Shown: positions 12,601 through 24,634 of the stretch, in pieces
Layout of the letters: every line of letters starts with the position of its first letter
Position numbering within the stretch: position 1 is the first letter of the stretch
From: Capniomyces stellatus
Taxonomy: Eukaryota > Kickxellomycota > Harpellomycetes > Harpellales > Legeriomycetaceae
Direction of reading: 5' to 3'
Assembly: GCA_001661515.1 (NCBI GenBank)
Contig: LUVW01000041.1
Span: 41,276 to 105,275 of the forward strand
DNA: 64,000 bases
The notes under the pieces: model-generated
Told to the model about the DNA's origin: nothing
What the model saw: only the letters and a program-made list of their open reading frames with translations
Databases searched by the model: none
Position numbers and translations under genes: made by a program

Positions 12601-15305
12601 CGCAAGTGTAAGTTCAAAGGGAGAAAGCAAAATGCGTTATACCAACAAATATGACCCAAAGACAGAGTCGAATATCTTTTCAAGTTCAAGTTCAAGCTCA
12701 AGTTCAAGTTCAAGTTCAAGCAAAAGAACATACTCAAACAGAAGCTCATACCCAGTCTCAAACCCCAGTTCAAGCTCAAACGCGAGTTCAAGTTCAGTTT
12801 CAAGCACTGAACTGGCTTTAAAAAGTACCATAGTGCCAGAATCAACCTCATATTTTGATTCTGGGTTTGATAGTGTCGACAGTTTTTACTGTAGCGAATT
12901 GTCCGATTATTCAATAGCAGAGTTGGATTTGCATGGATATGACTCAGAGGTAGATATTGGTAGAGAGGTTAATTTAAATGATGAACGCTGGTTAGATTTA
13001 CGACCAAACCCAGGCTCTATAACCGATTTAAATTCCAATAAAAATACAAGGTTAAAACTGAAGATGTTGGTCCCAGAAAATAGTTCTAGCTTTAGCACAG
13101 CGAATAGCAGCTTGCAACAAAAAAACAACAAAGCGAGCTTTGGCAATTATGTTATGCAAGGTACGGCGGCACGGGATTCAGAGAAAGTGGAAATTAAATT
13201 AGATACAGTTACCACAGACCCAACTAGTACTAGTTGGGCTTATTTATCTATCGAGGGTTCAGAGGGCGAAGGTTCGAGTGATTACGCAAACGAAAGAGAT
13301 AGTTTGGTGGCGGATGATAGTAAATATATTGGGAATTGTGGTTACTTGGATAATTTTCTGCCGACCAAAGCAAGTGTTAGCCCTATTTCTTCAGTTGGAA
13401 GCAGAGTTCCAGAACTCCACTTTGAAACATATGTAAGTCGATTTATTAAAAACCCTATAATTGGTTTGGTTTTATATATCAAAGTTGGATATAAAACGTT
13501 GTGAAAAAAAAAACCGCGATTTTAACATTTAGTCAAATGAATGGGTATTGACTCGAATGCAGGGAAAAAACAATGTAGTCCAGAAAAATCAGGCAGTGGG
13601 AAAGAGTGTGGACAATGGTATAGGCATTCATAAAATTGCACCAGACACACGTTGTACATCTGTAGACATAGAAACACATTCTAAACAGGTATCGGTAGGC
13701 AATATCTGTATTATTATTTCGGCACATAGATGGGACAAGATAGTAGATTTTGAAGTCCTGAAGACATTTGCACTAGATCCACGAGGGGGGCCTGAGAAAA
13801 TGTGTAGAATAAACGCCGAGTCAAGCTATTTGATCGGTAGAGGGGATTTGTACAAAATTTGGAGATACTTGGCAATTGTTTACTCAAACCCGAGCATTTT
13901 AGGGCTGGGTAAAGAGTCTGTGCTGAGTACATGCAACCCAATTATAAAAAAGTTGCTAGTAGAGGGCGTGGAGAAACTTGCGGAAATGAGAGATATACAA
14001 AATCTAATATTGGTATGCTGTGCACTAAGCCCAAACTTTGTGCAAACCGTTAGGCCTAGAAATAATAATGAAAAAAAAGGAGTGATTGGAGCAAGGATGA
14101 TGGCAAATAGTAGATTCGAATTTTTAAATGGTGGCCAAAAAGTACAAAGTATAGACAGGAAGAACCATAGAGTAGATATCCGTAAGAATGAAAACAGAAA
14201 ATTCGGGACCGATGATGAGGAATCTGATGCAGAGCTGGTTGATAAATTTGTCAAAGAAAACCCAGAGTACATTTCGGTGTTGGGGGATTATAAAAGATGT
14301 ATTGCTTTGTTTAGAGCTAGCCGACTGAGCCATCAAAACAAAGTTAACCACCTGACGCTAGAAAAAAGAGAGAATAGACTTTTGGAGATAGGTCCCAGTA
14401 AAAGCAAAAATATAGAGGCGGTAGGGGTAGATAAAGTAAATAAAAGGAGTGCGGATGGAAATGGGAAAGAATGCCGAGTTGATTTGGTTATAAAAAGAGG
14501 CAATGTTGATACCAAGCTATCACATGCAAAAGCAGAGATAGTGGTAGAAAAAAATTGGCTATCTATGGGGGAAGGACAGATATTGAAGCATGTTGGTTTG
14601 AGGCCGGTTTCCAATCTTGGACTACCATGGGTAGATACAATGGGATTAGGTATGGAGAGTGGAGGTTTACGCAAAGGTAAAGAGAAGGAAGAAAGCAGTA
14701 ACAAAAACGTCAAAGATGCCAGACCAATAGTTCCAAGTAAAGTGAGATCATTTAAACCAGAGGTTGGTAGTTCCTTAAAGTATGAATATACCAAATCAGG
14801 ACCAAATCACAGATCCGAAGGCATGTCAGTTAATAGTGAAGCAGTGACCAACAAAGCGCCTGTAAGAGGCGATTATGCTGATTTTATTCCAGGTTTGTCA
14901 CGACAAACAATAAACAGGCTGATTTATTACAAGCATATGTTCAACAGGCTACTCCTTTCGTATGGACAAAATAATATGGCTGTACAGGTTGAAAAGATAT
15001 TGACGCCGGTGACTGGTCAACTGAAAGAAAATGGGAGGGGTTGTGGCATTGGCGATGACACAGAAGCAGGAGTGAGGTTTGTAGACCCGAGCGATGGTCA
15101 GACTAGCTGTGTGTTTTGTATGCAGCCGATCACGGGGCTGATGTTGGTGTGTTATATCTGTAACCATGGCGTGCACTCCAGGCATATTTTTGGGGATTCC
15201 AAGCTTGGCTATGACTTGGTTCAGCAAAGAGTAGACAGCAATAGCAGACACAAAGTAGATATGAAAGGGACTTGTAATTTTGGATGTGGTTGCGAATGCG
15301 GATGA
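9687..15305 (+). CDS. MTC5: WDR59/Mtc5 (Sea3) subunit of SEA/GATOR2 complex
   Basis: Member of the vacuole/lysosome-associated SEA (GATOR2) complex that controls TORC1 by amino-acid supply. Nine exons: 9687-9838, 9955-10090, 10189-10396, 10497-10582, 10722-10841, 10936-11025, 11122-11367, 11597-13432, 13533-15305. All phases agree and give 1548 residues. Exons 1-7 (residues 1-346) carry the WD40 propeller, with repeats ending IRLWDIRE and ANIWDIR and a KGHEGAVLDFGW segment typical of WDR59. Residues about 514-555 hold the family signature around VPFPRLCGGVFCG. Ser-rich low-complexity sequence lies near 12670-12800. The C-terminus is a RING-like zinc module (CVFC, CYICNHGVH, CNFGCGCEC), close to the GCGCHC ending of animal WDR59. 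Exons 2-7 are short while 8 and 9 are very long. Family assignment is strong; individual small-exon borders are by hand. Confidence 0.85.
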
Positions 15306-15654
15306 TATGGCCAGTTTGATTTGTTGGCGCTGATTAATTTTTTTTGCAAGTACGGTTATAAATTTAGAGATGTTGTATCAATATATGTTGTATTAAGTTA
15401 TATCGTTATGTTTTCGAATTTAATGGTTATTTAAAGTAGTTGTGATTTCAAATCCAAGAAGGTTGCGTTACTAGTAAAACAAAGCAAAGTAAAGTAAAGC
15501 AAGAATAGAAGCAAAGCAAAAACATCAAAAGGATAAAAAAATCAGGTGAATAAGGCAAAAAGAGGAGAAAACAAAATAAAAGAAAACAAAACATAATATT
15601 GTATAACAAACAGCATTAGACGTAATGGGGGGGGGGGGTGTTTATTTTAATGAA
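15306..15654. other. Convergent intergenic spacer with poly-G run
   Basis: A 349-bp AT-rich spacer between the convergent WDR59 and succinyl-CoA ligase genes. It contains a run of about 13 G at 15626-15638, just past the ligase stop codon, and purine-rich (AAAGC/AAAGT) sequence before it. No gene is seen. Confidence 0.6.
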
Positions 15655-17254
15655 TTATGCGGTGTGGGCCTTTGAGAGCTCAACAACTTTGGAGGCAGCC
15701 TCGTCCATGTTTTCAATGGGGTAGATGGCAATGCCGGAATCTTTAAGGATCTTGCGGCCCAATTCGACGTTTGTTCCTTGGATTCTGGCAACAACGGGGA
15801 TTTTAAGGCCGAGCTGCTTAGTGGCAGCAACGATTCCTGAGGCAACAGTATCGCAGTGGGTAATTCCACCGAAAATGTTGACGAAAATAGCACCTACTGA
15901 TGGGTCAGAGGAGATGATTTTGAAGGCCTCGCAAATGGATTTTTCGTTGGCGGTTCCTCCAAGATCCAAAAAGTTTGCAGGTTCGCCGCCATAAAGCTTG
16001 ACAATATCCATAGTGGCCATAGCCAAACCGGCACCGTTTACGAGACATCCGATGTTTCCATCGAGTCCAATGTAGTTGAGGTTCCATTTCTTGGCGTTTA
16101 CCTCACGCTGGTCAAGCTGGGTGGAGTCGTTCAAGTCAACCAAGTCCTGGTGTCTGAACGCAGCGTTGTCGTCAAAGTTGAGCTTGGCGTCCATGCAAAG
16201 AACTTTTCCGCTTGCGGTTTCAGCCAATGGATTGATTTCGACTTGAGTGGCATCGGTTTTCATAAACATTTCGTAAAGTTTGGTCATAATGGTTGCTGCT
16301 TGCGCCTTGTTGCTGTCCTTAAATCCTAGCTTGCTTACCAGTGCTTCAATGTCGCTTTGCTGCAAACCTTTGTTTATGTCTACTGGCACTTTGAGGATTG
16401 CTGATGGATCTTTGGCTGCTACTCCTTCAATGTCCATTCCTCCAAACTTACTGGCTACCAACACTACTCCTGTTGTTGCTCTATCAAGCAAAATCGCAAA
16501 GTAGTACTCGTGTGTAATCGACTCTTTCTCAACTACAAACACCTTGTGGCACTCTCTTCCTTGTTCTCCTGTTTGCTTGGTAATCAACTTGCTTCCAATC
16601 ATCTTTGACGCAAACTCACGTGCCTCTTCAGCTCTACATCACATTTATACCACCTATTTCATCTATCTGCCTCTACATCTATCTGTTTTATTTCTTTTAT
16701 TTATTTCTCTTCTTCTACTTACGTCTTGGCTACTCTAACTCCTCCTTGGAACCCATTGGTAAAGTGTCCCTTTCCTCTACCTCCAGCATACACTTGTGCC
16801 TTGACCACTACCCCATCTCCACCTATTTTCATTCAGTTTATATTCAGTTTCATCCTTTTTCAGCTCTAGCTCTTGCCACTCATTTTCAAGCATCCAGCTC
16901 AAATCTACGCTGTGTCTATTTATAGTACAGCCATAGCCATAGCCATAGCCAGATTGCCGAATCCACCTACCCAATGTCTTGGCTGCATTGAAGGCTTCCT
17001 CTGGTGTGTTGGCAACAATTCCTCTTGGAACTCCAACTCCGTTTTGTTCAAACAACCTAGCAGCATCACATTCGTGAACACTGAAGGCACGGGCTGGCTG
17101 TCTAAATGCCTATTTTGTTTATTCCAATTCGCTATTGTTATTTATTCTACACCCGCTATTGTCATTGTCATTATCATTGTTTTTCTGGCAGTAGCTGCTG
17201 GCTTTTTACCTTGGTAGCTGGAGCTGTAGCACGCTTAATAACTGATCGGAACAT
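15655..17254 (-). CDS. LSC2: Succinate-CoA ligase beta subunit, mitochondrial
   Basis: TCA-cycle enzyme subunit that interconverts succinyl-CoA and succinate with ADP or GDP phosphorylation in the mitochondrial matrix. Four exons on the minus strand: 17254-17210, 17097-16971, 16822-16723, 16633-15655. Phases agree and give 416 residues, a normal family length. Exon 1 gives an Arg/Lys-rich, acid-free presequence ([15 protein letters not shown]). The following exons give [12 protein letters not shown], the ATP-grasp glycine-rich stretch (AGGRGKGHF), and the C-terminal ligase domain with [21 protein letters not shown] and [11 protein letters not shown]. The last has Thr-His where most relatives have Met-Arg or Val-Asn. 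Nucleotide preference (ADP or GDP) cannot be told by eye. Confidence 0.93.
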
Positions 17255-19336
17255 TGTTTATATTCTTTTTCTTTTTATCTTTCCAAACTAATAGCTTGTT
17301 CCTAGATATTTTCAAATAAGACAAAAAGGGGGATTAGAATACCAGCGTTATAACCAAATTCAAATAGCGTCTAATCTGCTGTTTAATCTTGAATCTTTGC
17401 TATGCTATTACCTTTACTCTACTTTAACTAAGCAATAAAGATTGATATTCAACTGCCTACTTTGGTTTTTGATTTTCATGTTCATGTTTTGTCTCACATT
17501 TCATACTTGTTTTCTTTTCTTTTCATTTCCCTTACCTTTGTTTTTTTTTTTTTTCAAAAAATTTCTTTTTCCTTATTTATTATCTATATATTCCCATCTT
17601 TTATCTCTACTTTCTTAATCGTTTTTTAATTGGCGATTTATTGGGCTGAAAACTCCGAAATCATCTTTCTTTTGCTGCTTTTCCTTCTGCTTTTATTTTA
17701 CTACTTGTTTCCACTTTTAAATCTTAAACGTTAAGTAGGAAGCTTTTATGTTTACTGATACCAAATCTCAAACAAGCTTTATATTGTCACCCTTAATTTC
17801 TCTAATTGTGTTTGTATTTGCATTTCTACACTTCAACATCTACTCCTATCAACCCACCCAATTATCATTGGATGGCCGAGTTTAATTGTTCTTAGCCAAT
17901 CCCAATATATATACATTTCTTGTTCCTTTTTCCCATTCACTTTCTTTTTTCATTCTATTCCTTTGCTCTTGTTCTATTCTTGGAAAGCCTAAATCCTAGC
18001 CCCAACCATCCAGATTTAGCACCAAAACAACCAGTGTGATCCTTAACTATCACTATTTATTATTTTAAAATTGCAGTAGATATAGCGCTATTTGGTACCC
18101 ATATACTTTCTATTTTGTCAAGTTGTCCTGATTAACGGCATGTTTATTTTGTGTCGGACTTTTCAAGTCTGACCCCATTTCAAGGGGCGAGTTTTTATGT
18201 TCCCAATCTTCTTTTTTTGGATACATTTATTCCATTGATCTGTAGCATTTTGTTTTTGATGGATTTGATCTATATCTATATATATATCCATATCTATATC
18301 TATTTTGATTGAATAGACGAAATCATGTTTGCTTTTGGCTTTATCATCTTTGAAAAACAGACTCTTGCTAAACCGGCCTTTATTTAAACTTCTCTCAAAC
18401 TTATTCGAGTGCCAAGGCAACAAGTACTACAGATGGTATTTGTTAACACCTTTTTATAAATGCTGTGATATCTAGTCGCGCAAGGTGCTTACTAAACATA
18501 CACTCACAAACACATCTAACCAAGAACAGTTGATTTGTGAGAATCTAGCCAGACCCTCCAAACTCGAGGGGATAGCCAATTAGGACCATTTCGACAAAGC
18601 CACATAAACATAATGCAGACTTCCAAAAGGCTCTTGCATACAATTTGGCATGGTAATAGTAACCCTAAAACAAAAGTGATCACAACAATCAACCCTTAAT
18701 ACCCATATGTTTACAAAGTGGGTCCATTTATCACTGGTGGGTTAATCAATAAAATTCCTAATGATAAAAATGTGGCCCAAGTATAGAATATACCACAAAC
18801 TCGAAAGAACTCTGCCATATCAAGTTATACTTTAATAATTTAGTATAAACGGTGTTGGCAAGAGCAAAATAAAAGAATGAAAGGTTATAATTTTTACAAG
18901 TACAACTTTCAACTTTAATGAATATATCAAGAACAATTTGATTACTAATATCGATAGCCAATAGTGCATCGAATTAAAGCATTGTGTGTAGTTTATGTTG
19001 GCAATGCAGATTAGTAATCAATAATCGGTTCGATTTGATTCTCGCGTATTTTACACTAGTGGAATATCATCCCAATTTGAAATTGAGCCTTTAATTCTCC
19101 TGGTGCTTGCTTATAGAGGCTAATTCTTGTTGTAACTTATTTTCAGTTAAAATAAAAAATGTTTGTTTACTGAAGCCAAGTTTCAGCAAAAAAAAAAAAG
19201 TATAAAACCCGACATATTTCCACAAAAACCACCCATTTATTTTATATCAACTTTAAATACTTTTTCTTTACTTTAAGGGCACCCCTATATAAACATAAAA
19301 TCCAGCAATATTAAACACACAGAAATAACCCAAGAC
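17255..19336. other. Divergent intergenic region (LSC2 / GST)
   Basis: A 2.1-kb AT-rich region. The LSC2-proximal part (17440-17720) is pyrimidine-rich on the + strand, hence purine-rich upstream of LSC2. An imperfect TATATCCATATC run lies at about 18266-18305. Short frames here have no family resemblance and no gene is supported. Confidence 0.55.
19201..19207 (+). promoter_or_regulatory. TATA-like box of GST gene
   Basis: TATAAAA directly follows an A-rich tract and lies about 130 bp upstream of the GST start codon. Assigned from spacing and sequence only. Confidence 0.4.
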
Positions 19337-20014
19337 ATGAGTTACCCACATAACGAAAACGGCTTGACTTTGTACAGCTCCGTAGTCTGTCCATACGCAC
19401 AGCGTGCAGTGTTGTCTTTAAAGGAAGCAGGAATCCCATACCAGAAGGTAGAAATAGACCTTGAAAACAAGCCAGAATGGTACCACTTGGTTAACCCGGT
19501 TTTGAAAGTCCCAGCCTTGAGATTGGAGGATGGTACGATTTTGGTAGAGTCTTTTCTTATTGCTCAGTACATCTCAGATATTTCACCTAAAGCCGGCTTA
19601 ATGCCAACCGACCCAATTGAGAAGTACAAGGCCAGACTATTCATAGACTTTTTCACAAACAACTTGGCATCACTGGTCTACTCGATTTTGTTTATAAAGG
19701 ACGCTGATGAAAAGGAGAAAGGCTGGAACAAGTTGGCCGCAAATATAGTCAAGGCTAGCGATATGCTCAAAGAAAACTCGCCAGATGGTCCCTACTTTTT
19801 TGGAGATAAATTCACTTTGGCTGATATTGTTGTTTTCCCTTTTGCCAACGTGGCTACTATAACAGCAGAAATTATGGACCGTGACCTGCATGCTTTGGAA
19901 GGAATCGGCAGATTCAAAGCGTGGCTTGATGCTTGCAGCAGCAGAGAAAGTGTCTCATCAAGTCTGACCGATCGAAAATCATTGATCGCAAAATACAGAG
20001 CAAGATTCTGTTAA
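19337..20014 (+). CDS. Omega-like glutathione S-transferase
   Basis: A single exon of 225 residues, the usual cytosolic GST size. The N-terminal thioredoxin fold has SSVVCPYAQR, so the active-site residue is Cys18, as in omega-class enzymes (CPFAQR) that act as thiol transferases and dehydroascorbate reductases rather than Tyr/Ser-type conjugating GSTs. The cis-Pro glutathione site is visible as VPALRLEDG followed by VES. The C-terminal helical domain ends with the conserved FGDKFTLADIVVFPF N-cap motif. There is no signal peptide, so it is probably cytosolic. Omega versus lambda or another Cys-type class is not certain. Confidence 0.88.
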   Translation: MSYPHNENGLTLYSSVVCPYAQRAVLSLKEAGIPYQKVEIDLENKPEWYHLVNPVLKVPALRLEDGTILVESFLIAQYISDISPKAGLMPTDPIEKYKARLFIDFFTNNLASLVYSILFIKDADEKEKGWNKLAANIVKASDMLKENSPDGPYFFGDKFTLADIVVFPFANVATITAEIMDRDLHALEGIGRFKAWLDACSSRESVSSSLTDRKSLIAKYRARFC

Positions 20015-20456
20015 TTTTGTGGACAAAGTGGACTTTGTTTTTATAATGCCTTTGTAATGGCCATTGTCTTTTTCTTGACTAAAGGCTATTTGTTTTATTA
20101 AATTTGTTTTTTTTACCAATAAATGTGAAAAAGTCAACAATTATCATCTAGTTACAAAAGAAATCATAGGTTAGTTGGCCTTGGCCATAAACCACTAGAT
20201 CATGTGCCATTTCCCACTAAATTAAAACAACCAGAATTGTGGTGCCGCTATTAATCTTAAAGGCGTTTTTACTATTATTGAGTTAAAGTACTAATAGTAT
20301 TGGAAAAGTATGTCAGAAAATGCCAATAGCGATTGGGGGAGGATGGTTTGTATAAAGCGATAAGAAAAGTGTATTGAAAAAAAAGTGTATCTAGTAAATA
20401 TTAGTATAAAAAGTCGAACTGGTAGCGCGTATAGCGTATGTCACAATTGCGAGAGT
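20015..20456. other. Convergent intergenic spacer
   Basis: 3' flanks of the GST (+) and the EXS gene (-). AT-rich, with a possible polyadenylation stretch AATAAATG near 20119. No gene is seen. Confidence 0.5.
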
Positions 20457-22374
20457 TTATAGCTTAGCGCCAGCATGTTCCTTTTCAACACGGAACAAAA
20501 TCCAAACCGTTCTTCTGAATATTTCCAATAAACTGAGAGTAAATGCAAAGGCAGGGATTTTGTCTACTCGAATATGTGATGATAGTTTTATTGTCCACAT
20601 GGCTCTTAACACAAAATCCATCATCATAGCCCCGTAGTAGTATTTGGGGTTTTTGTAGCACAGATTTTTTCGTAATAAATATGGTCCATCATAGTAGCTC
20701 CCCCCTGGCTTGTGCTGGCTGTAATCTGTGTTTATAAATGCTTGGGCCATGGTTGGTTGTGGATTTTGATTCGAGTTTGACCCATCGGCTTGCGACGAAT
20801 TGGCGTGGGAAGTTACTTTGTTCAGCTCAAATTCGTTATCATCTCCAGACCCATTGTCTTTTAGATATCCATCTCCACTCTTTCTCTCCGGGTTTAGCTT
20901 AGCATACGACTCTTCGTGCGGAATGTAGCTAAATTCGTGTTCAGAGGGTATTATCAAGTATACAAGATCTGAAAGTTTCCAAGTCCGAAAATTTCCCAGA
21001 TCCCAATCGAACGCAACATCCCAATAGAACGAGTACATTGAGTTGAATATCGCCGAGAATACCCTAATACATTTACGTGCCGATTTTTTGGCTATAAAGT
21101 TACTATCCTCACTTTGTAGAATTAGACCTCAACCAATACCAAAGCCTGTAAAAAAAAAACAAAGTATTCAAGGCAGATGTCACTAAATACATAAATAGGA
21201 AATTAAAACAAGCAGCTGTAGTTACCACGTAAAGAACAAAAGCCTCAAAAACCAGTCCCCGCTGTTGTTATCAGACACACTCTTGGATTCCAGCATCATA
21301 TACTGCTTCTGAAATGCCGACAGAAATATTACAGGAAACGAAGACGTGTACTTTATCGCATTCGCAACATGTCGTTTTCGAGCCAAGCTACCGGGCTCTG
21401 AGTGGTAAAAGTCGCAGATACACTGTTTTAGCCGTAAAGCGTAGGGAATCCTATTTAAATTTACATCACGTCAGTTAGCAGATGTATTTAGAATCTACTA
21501 GCAAGGATATGGCACTTAAAATCGAATAAGACAGCTATTTGTTTAGGATTAGTTTGGTCACTCTTACGATGTAATAACGGGGTTGAGTAACACTGATGAA
21601 CAGAGTCCGCTGTTATGATCTATAATATCGTTTGGGTTCATTGACAACTCGCCAAATATGCTGTTTGCAGTTTTCGGCAGAGCTCTGCTGTTGCTCTGGA
21701 AAAACATAGTGTAGCCACAGGCGACTATCGAAATATCTGCAAACACCTTTGAACAGCTTGTCAGTATATCGGTAAAAACCACATCAGATAGCGGCGTTTC
21801 ATTAAAAGCAATCAAGTTTGTAACTCTATACACCGTTCTAAAAAATAAACAAGCACCAGTTAATTATTTGTATTCGTGTTTCTCATTTATCTCTATAATC
21901 TCAGTGCTGTTCACTCGTAAAACCAGAATCAGTTTATCATATCCAAAACTTAGTTAATCAGCAGCACGTGTATCTGTCTGTATGTGTATGTGTATTCTCC
22001 CCCCTTTTTTTTCTTTCTTTTTTTGTATCTTACTTTAAAAAGGCTTTTCTGAGCTCCCATAGAAACCTTTTACTTGGGAATAGTACCAGAAAAAAAATCC
22101 CAATAAAAGACCATATTTCGGCGATTTGCTTTTTTTCTACGCTTTCCAAATTCGATCTAACAGAGTACGATATAAACAGATTGCACATGTACAAGACTCC
22201 TAAAACAACTACACCGCCATGGTAGTTGTTCTGCCGCCACCTTGTGCCAGCTGACAAGCTCAGAATTGAATGGACTGGGATATCATGTTTATTAAATATC
22301 CATAAATCCGTTGCCCAACCCAGGCTACAAAGCCCTAAAAGGGATAATGATTGGTAAGCAAGCGAAAACCCCAT
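20457..22374 (-). CDS. ERD1: EXS-domain membrane protein, Erd1-like
   Basis: Member of the EXS family (Erd1/Xpr1/Syg1). Erd1 acts in the Golgi in retention and recycling, linked to phosphate export from the lumen. Four exons on the minus strand: 22374-22034, 21837-21568, 21450-21226, 21102-20457; phases agree and give 493 residues. Diagnostic EXS blocks are IPYALRLKQC, NAIKYTSSFPV, MYSFYWDVAFDW, LLRKNLCY and LLEIFRRTVWILFRVEKEH. Hydrophobic segments are spread through exons 1-3. No N-terminal SPX domain is present, which favours Erd1 over Xpr1/Syg1. An Asn/Ser-rich insert of about 75 residues interrupts the EXS domain. The acceptor of exon 4 is the least certain join. Confidence 0.85.
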
Positions 22375-24634
22375 TTGTAAATTTTTCTTAGAAAACTAGT
22401 CCGATGGTTTACGTTTATGTTGTTATTTGGAATCCATACGAGCAAGCGTTTTAATTATACTTGTTTCGTTAATGTCTTTTGTCTTTTTTTCCGTTTCTCT
22501 TGTTTGTCCGTTCCTCTTGTTTGTTTCGTTTGTTAAAGACCTTTTAGCTAATTTGTACTGGCTTTACGACTTTTGTGTTTGCAAAACTCTAGTTTAATTT
22601 AAAAGAATTGGTATTGAAAAGCCGTATTTTAAAAACATTGATTAGAATAAAGCGGACTCGATTTGAGCTGAACTCTTTTTCGCTTCTTTTTCTCTTTCTT
22701 GTAGTGGCCAGCTTTTTAAAAGCCAAAGTTCAAAATTTATCGTTTTAAATCCGAACAGCTTGATTCTCAACATTGTTATACAGTACTGATTTCCATTGGA
22801 CTTGATTATTCCCTAAGAATATCTAAAACAAATCTATTCGCTACAAACTATTCGCTTATCAGATAAAATCAATTCGAGGCAACAGTACGTTTGTTAATGT
22901 ATAGCAGAGCTAAAATGTTTAAAACACCGAAGGTATGTATGTACATTTGAAGTCGAGTCTACGCATTGGCACTTTTGGCTTTTGATCTGAGAGCGGATCT
23001 GACAAAAGCACGATAGTGCTGTAACATTTAACGAATTGCTAAAGGCATTCGAGCATTGTATATACGACAGAAACTGTATTCCATAGTATTTTATGGATTT
23101 TCGCATTTTACGCCCAAGGACCGCGACATCCCAGCGTGTATGTTGAGTGGCGCATAGCAGAGAAGCAGTGTTATAACATGTCTCCAGATCAAGTCATGTG
23201 ACTTCGCAACTGTTTCCATTTTTGCCAAGCGAATGTGGCTAAAACCCGGCAAGATAAAGTTCACACAAGCATGTGGTTGAGAATTTGAACTTTAAAGCGA
23301 GTACATTTGGGTTGGAAATCAAATCATCTTATTGCTGGAATGAAATGGTTTGATGAGCTTGAGTTTGTCAGAAGTCTACCAAACATACGCGTTGATATTG
23401 CTCACACAGTTTGCTTCAAGTAGTGTTTGGTGCATGAACCTGTTTCCAGTTGGTTATAATAGGTCCAATTTGAAGTTGTTAATACTGATATTGTATTTGG
23501 AGTTGGAGATTCTTGCAAGAATGGAGAGGCTCTAAAAATACCTAATAAAACCTGAATATTCGCAATAATCTAAATTAATTTTGAGTGTAAGAGCAATTGG
23601 TTGGGGAGTTGGTACTCGCCAATTAGTTATCACCAAAACCACAGAGCAAACTACTGAAAGTTGCGGTGATGTTTATTTACTCGCTTCTACTTTTTGTAGC
23701 TTTTTAAAAAAAGCCTACATGAAAGAAAGAAAAATAGCCTATTTGCTTTGTAATTGCTAATTGTTAACCGAGTAGATTTAAGAGTAGAGGTTTACTAGTT
23801 GCGCAATAGACTGCTCAATTTGCAAATTAGCTTCAGATTTTGCGTCATTAGGAGCGAATTAGAGCATTGGGCGATAATTATTCAATAAATTGAATGGAAA
23901 AAATTTATGGATTAAATAAGCTCGAAGAAGGCAGTCGATATAAGTAGTATCTGTAATGGCGATGGTAGGCTAAAAAAACAAGAACTTTAAGCTGTCCAGC
24001 TGATAGTTATTGGCTAAGATACTGTATCAGTCAAGTTATTCCCTGTAGATGTGTTTTGCATGATTACTTCAATTTAGTCAATAAAATCAGGAAACAAAAA
24101 AACCAATTCATTTAAACAGAATAATTTTAAGTCTGGAAAGTGGTAGTAGTGTGAGCAAACAAGTGCCAACACAAAGAGGCTATATAAATAGCAAATCAAA
24201 AGGTTTACTAAGGACATGTTGATTGGAATGGGCGAGATTGCGCATATTGGGCAAGTATTAGCAATTTCCCGCACTCATTAGTAGAGATCGCCAATTTGTG
24301 GTATACGGTCAAAAGTAGTAAATACAAACGCAACAGTGAAATCCCAACCTTATTCAAAGCCCATGTAGGTATAGAATGAGTAGGAAAGAATATGATAAAA
24401 AGAAACATACAAGGCATCTAACTTTAAATACGTATAAATAGAGCAGAGCAGCTTTTAGTAGAACTGCATTTCGTAAAATAAGGTTATAAAAGCAGCGCTT
24501 AAATGCACAAATACAGTTTTTTTAGGCATATCTTGTTAAACCATTGCATCGCAAAGACCAATATTAAAGCCGGTCAATAACTTTACTCACAATAAAAAAA
24601 GACAGAGCGTTTATACTTAATTAAAAACCATAAC
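22375..24634. other. Divergent intergenic region (ERD1 / MET10)
   Basis: A 2.3-kb AT-rich region between divergent genes. I see only short chance frames and no repeat family. Near the MET10 end there are two TATA-like sites. Confidence 0.55.
24485..24492 (+). promoter_or_regulatory. TATA-like box of MET10
   Basis: TATAAAAG lies about 143 bp upstream of the MET10 start codon. A second site, TATAAATA, lies at 24433-24440. No CACGTG (Cbf1-type) site was noticed in the 300 bp upstream. Confidence 0.4.
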
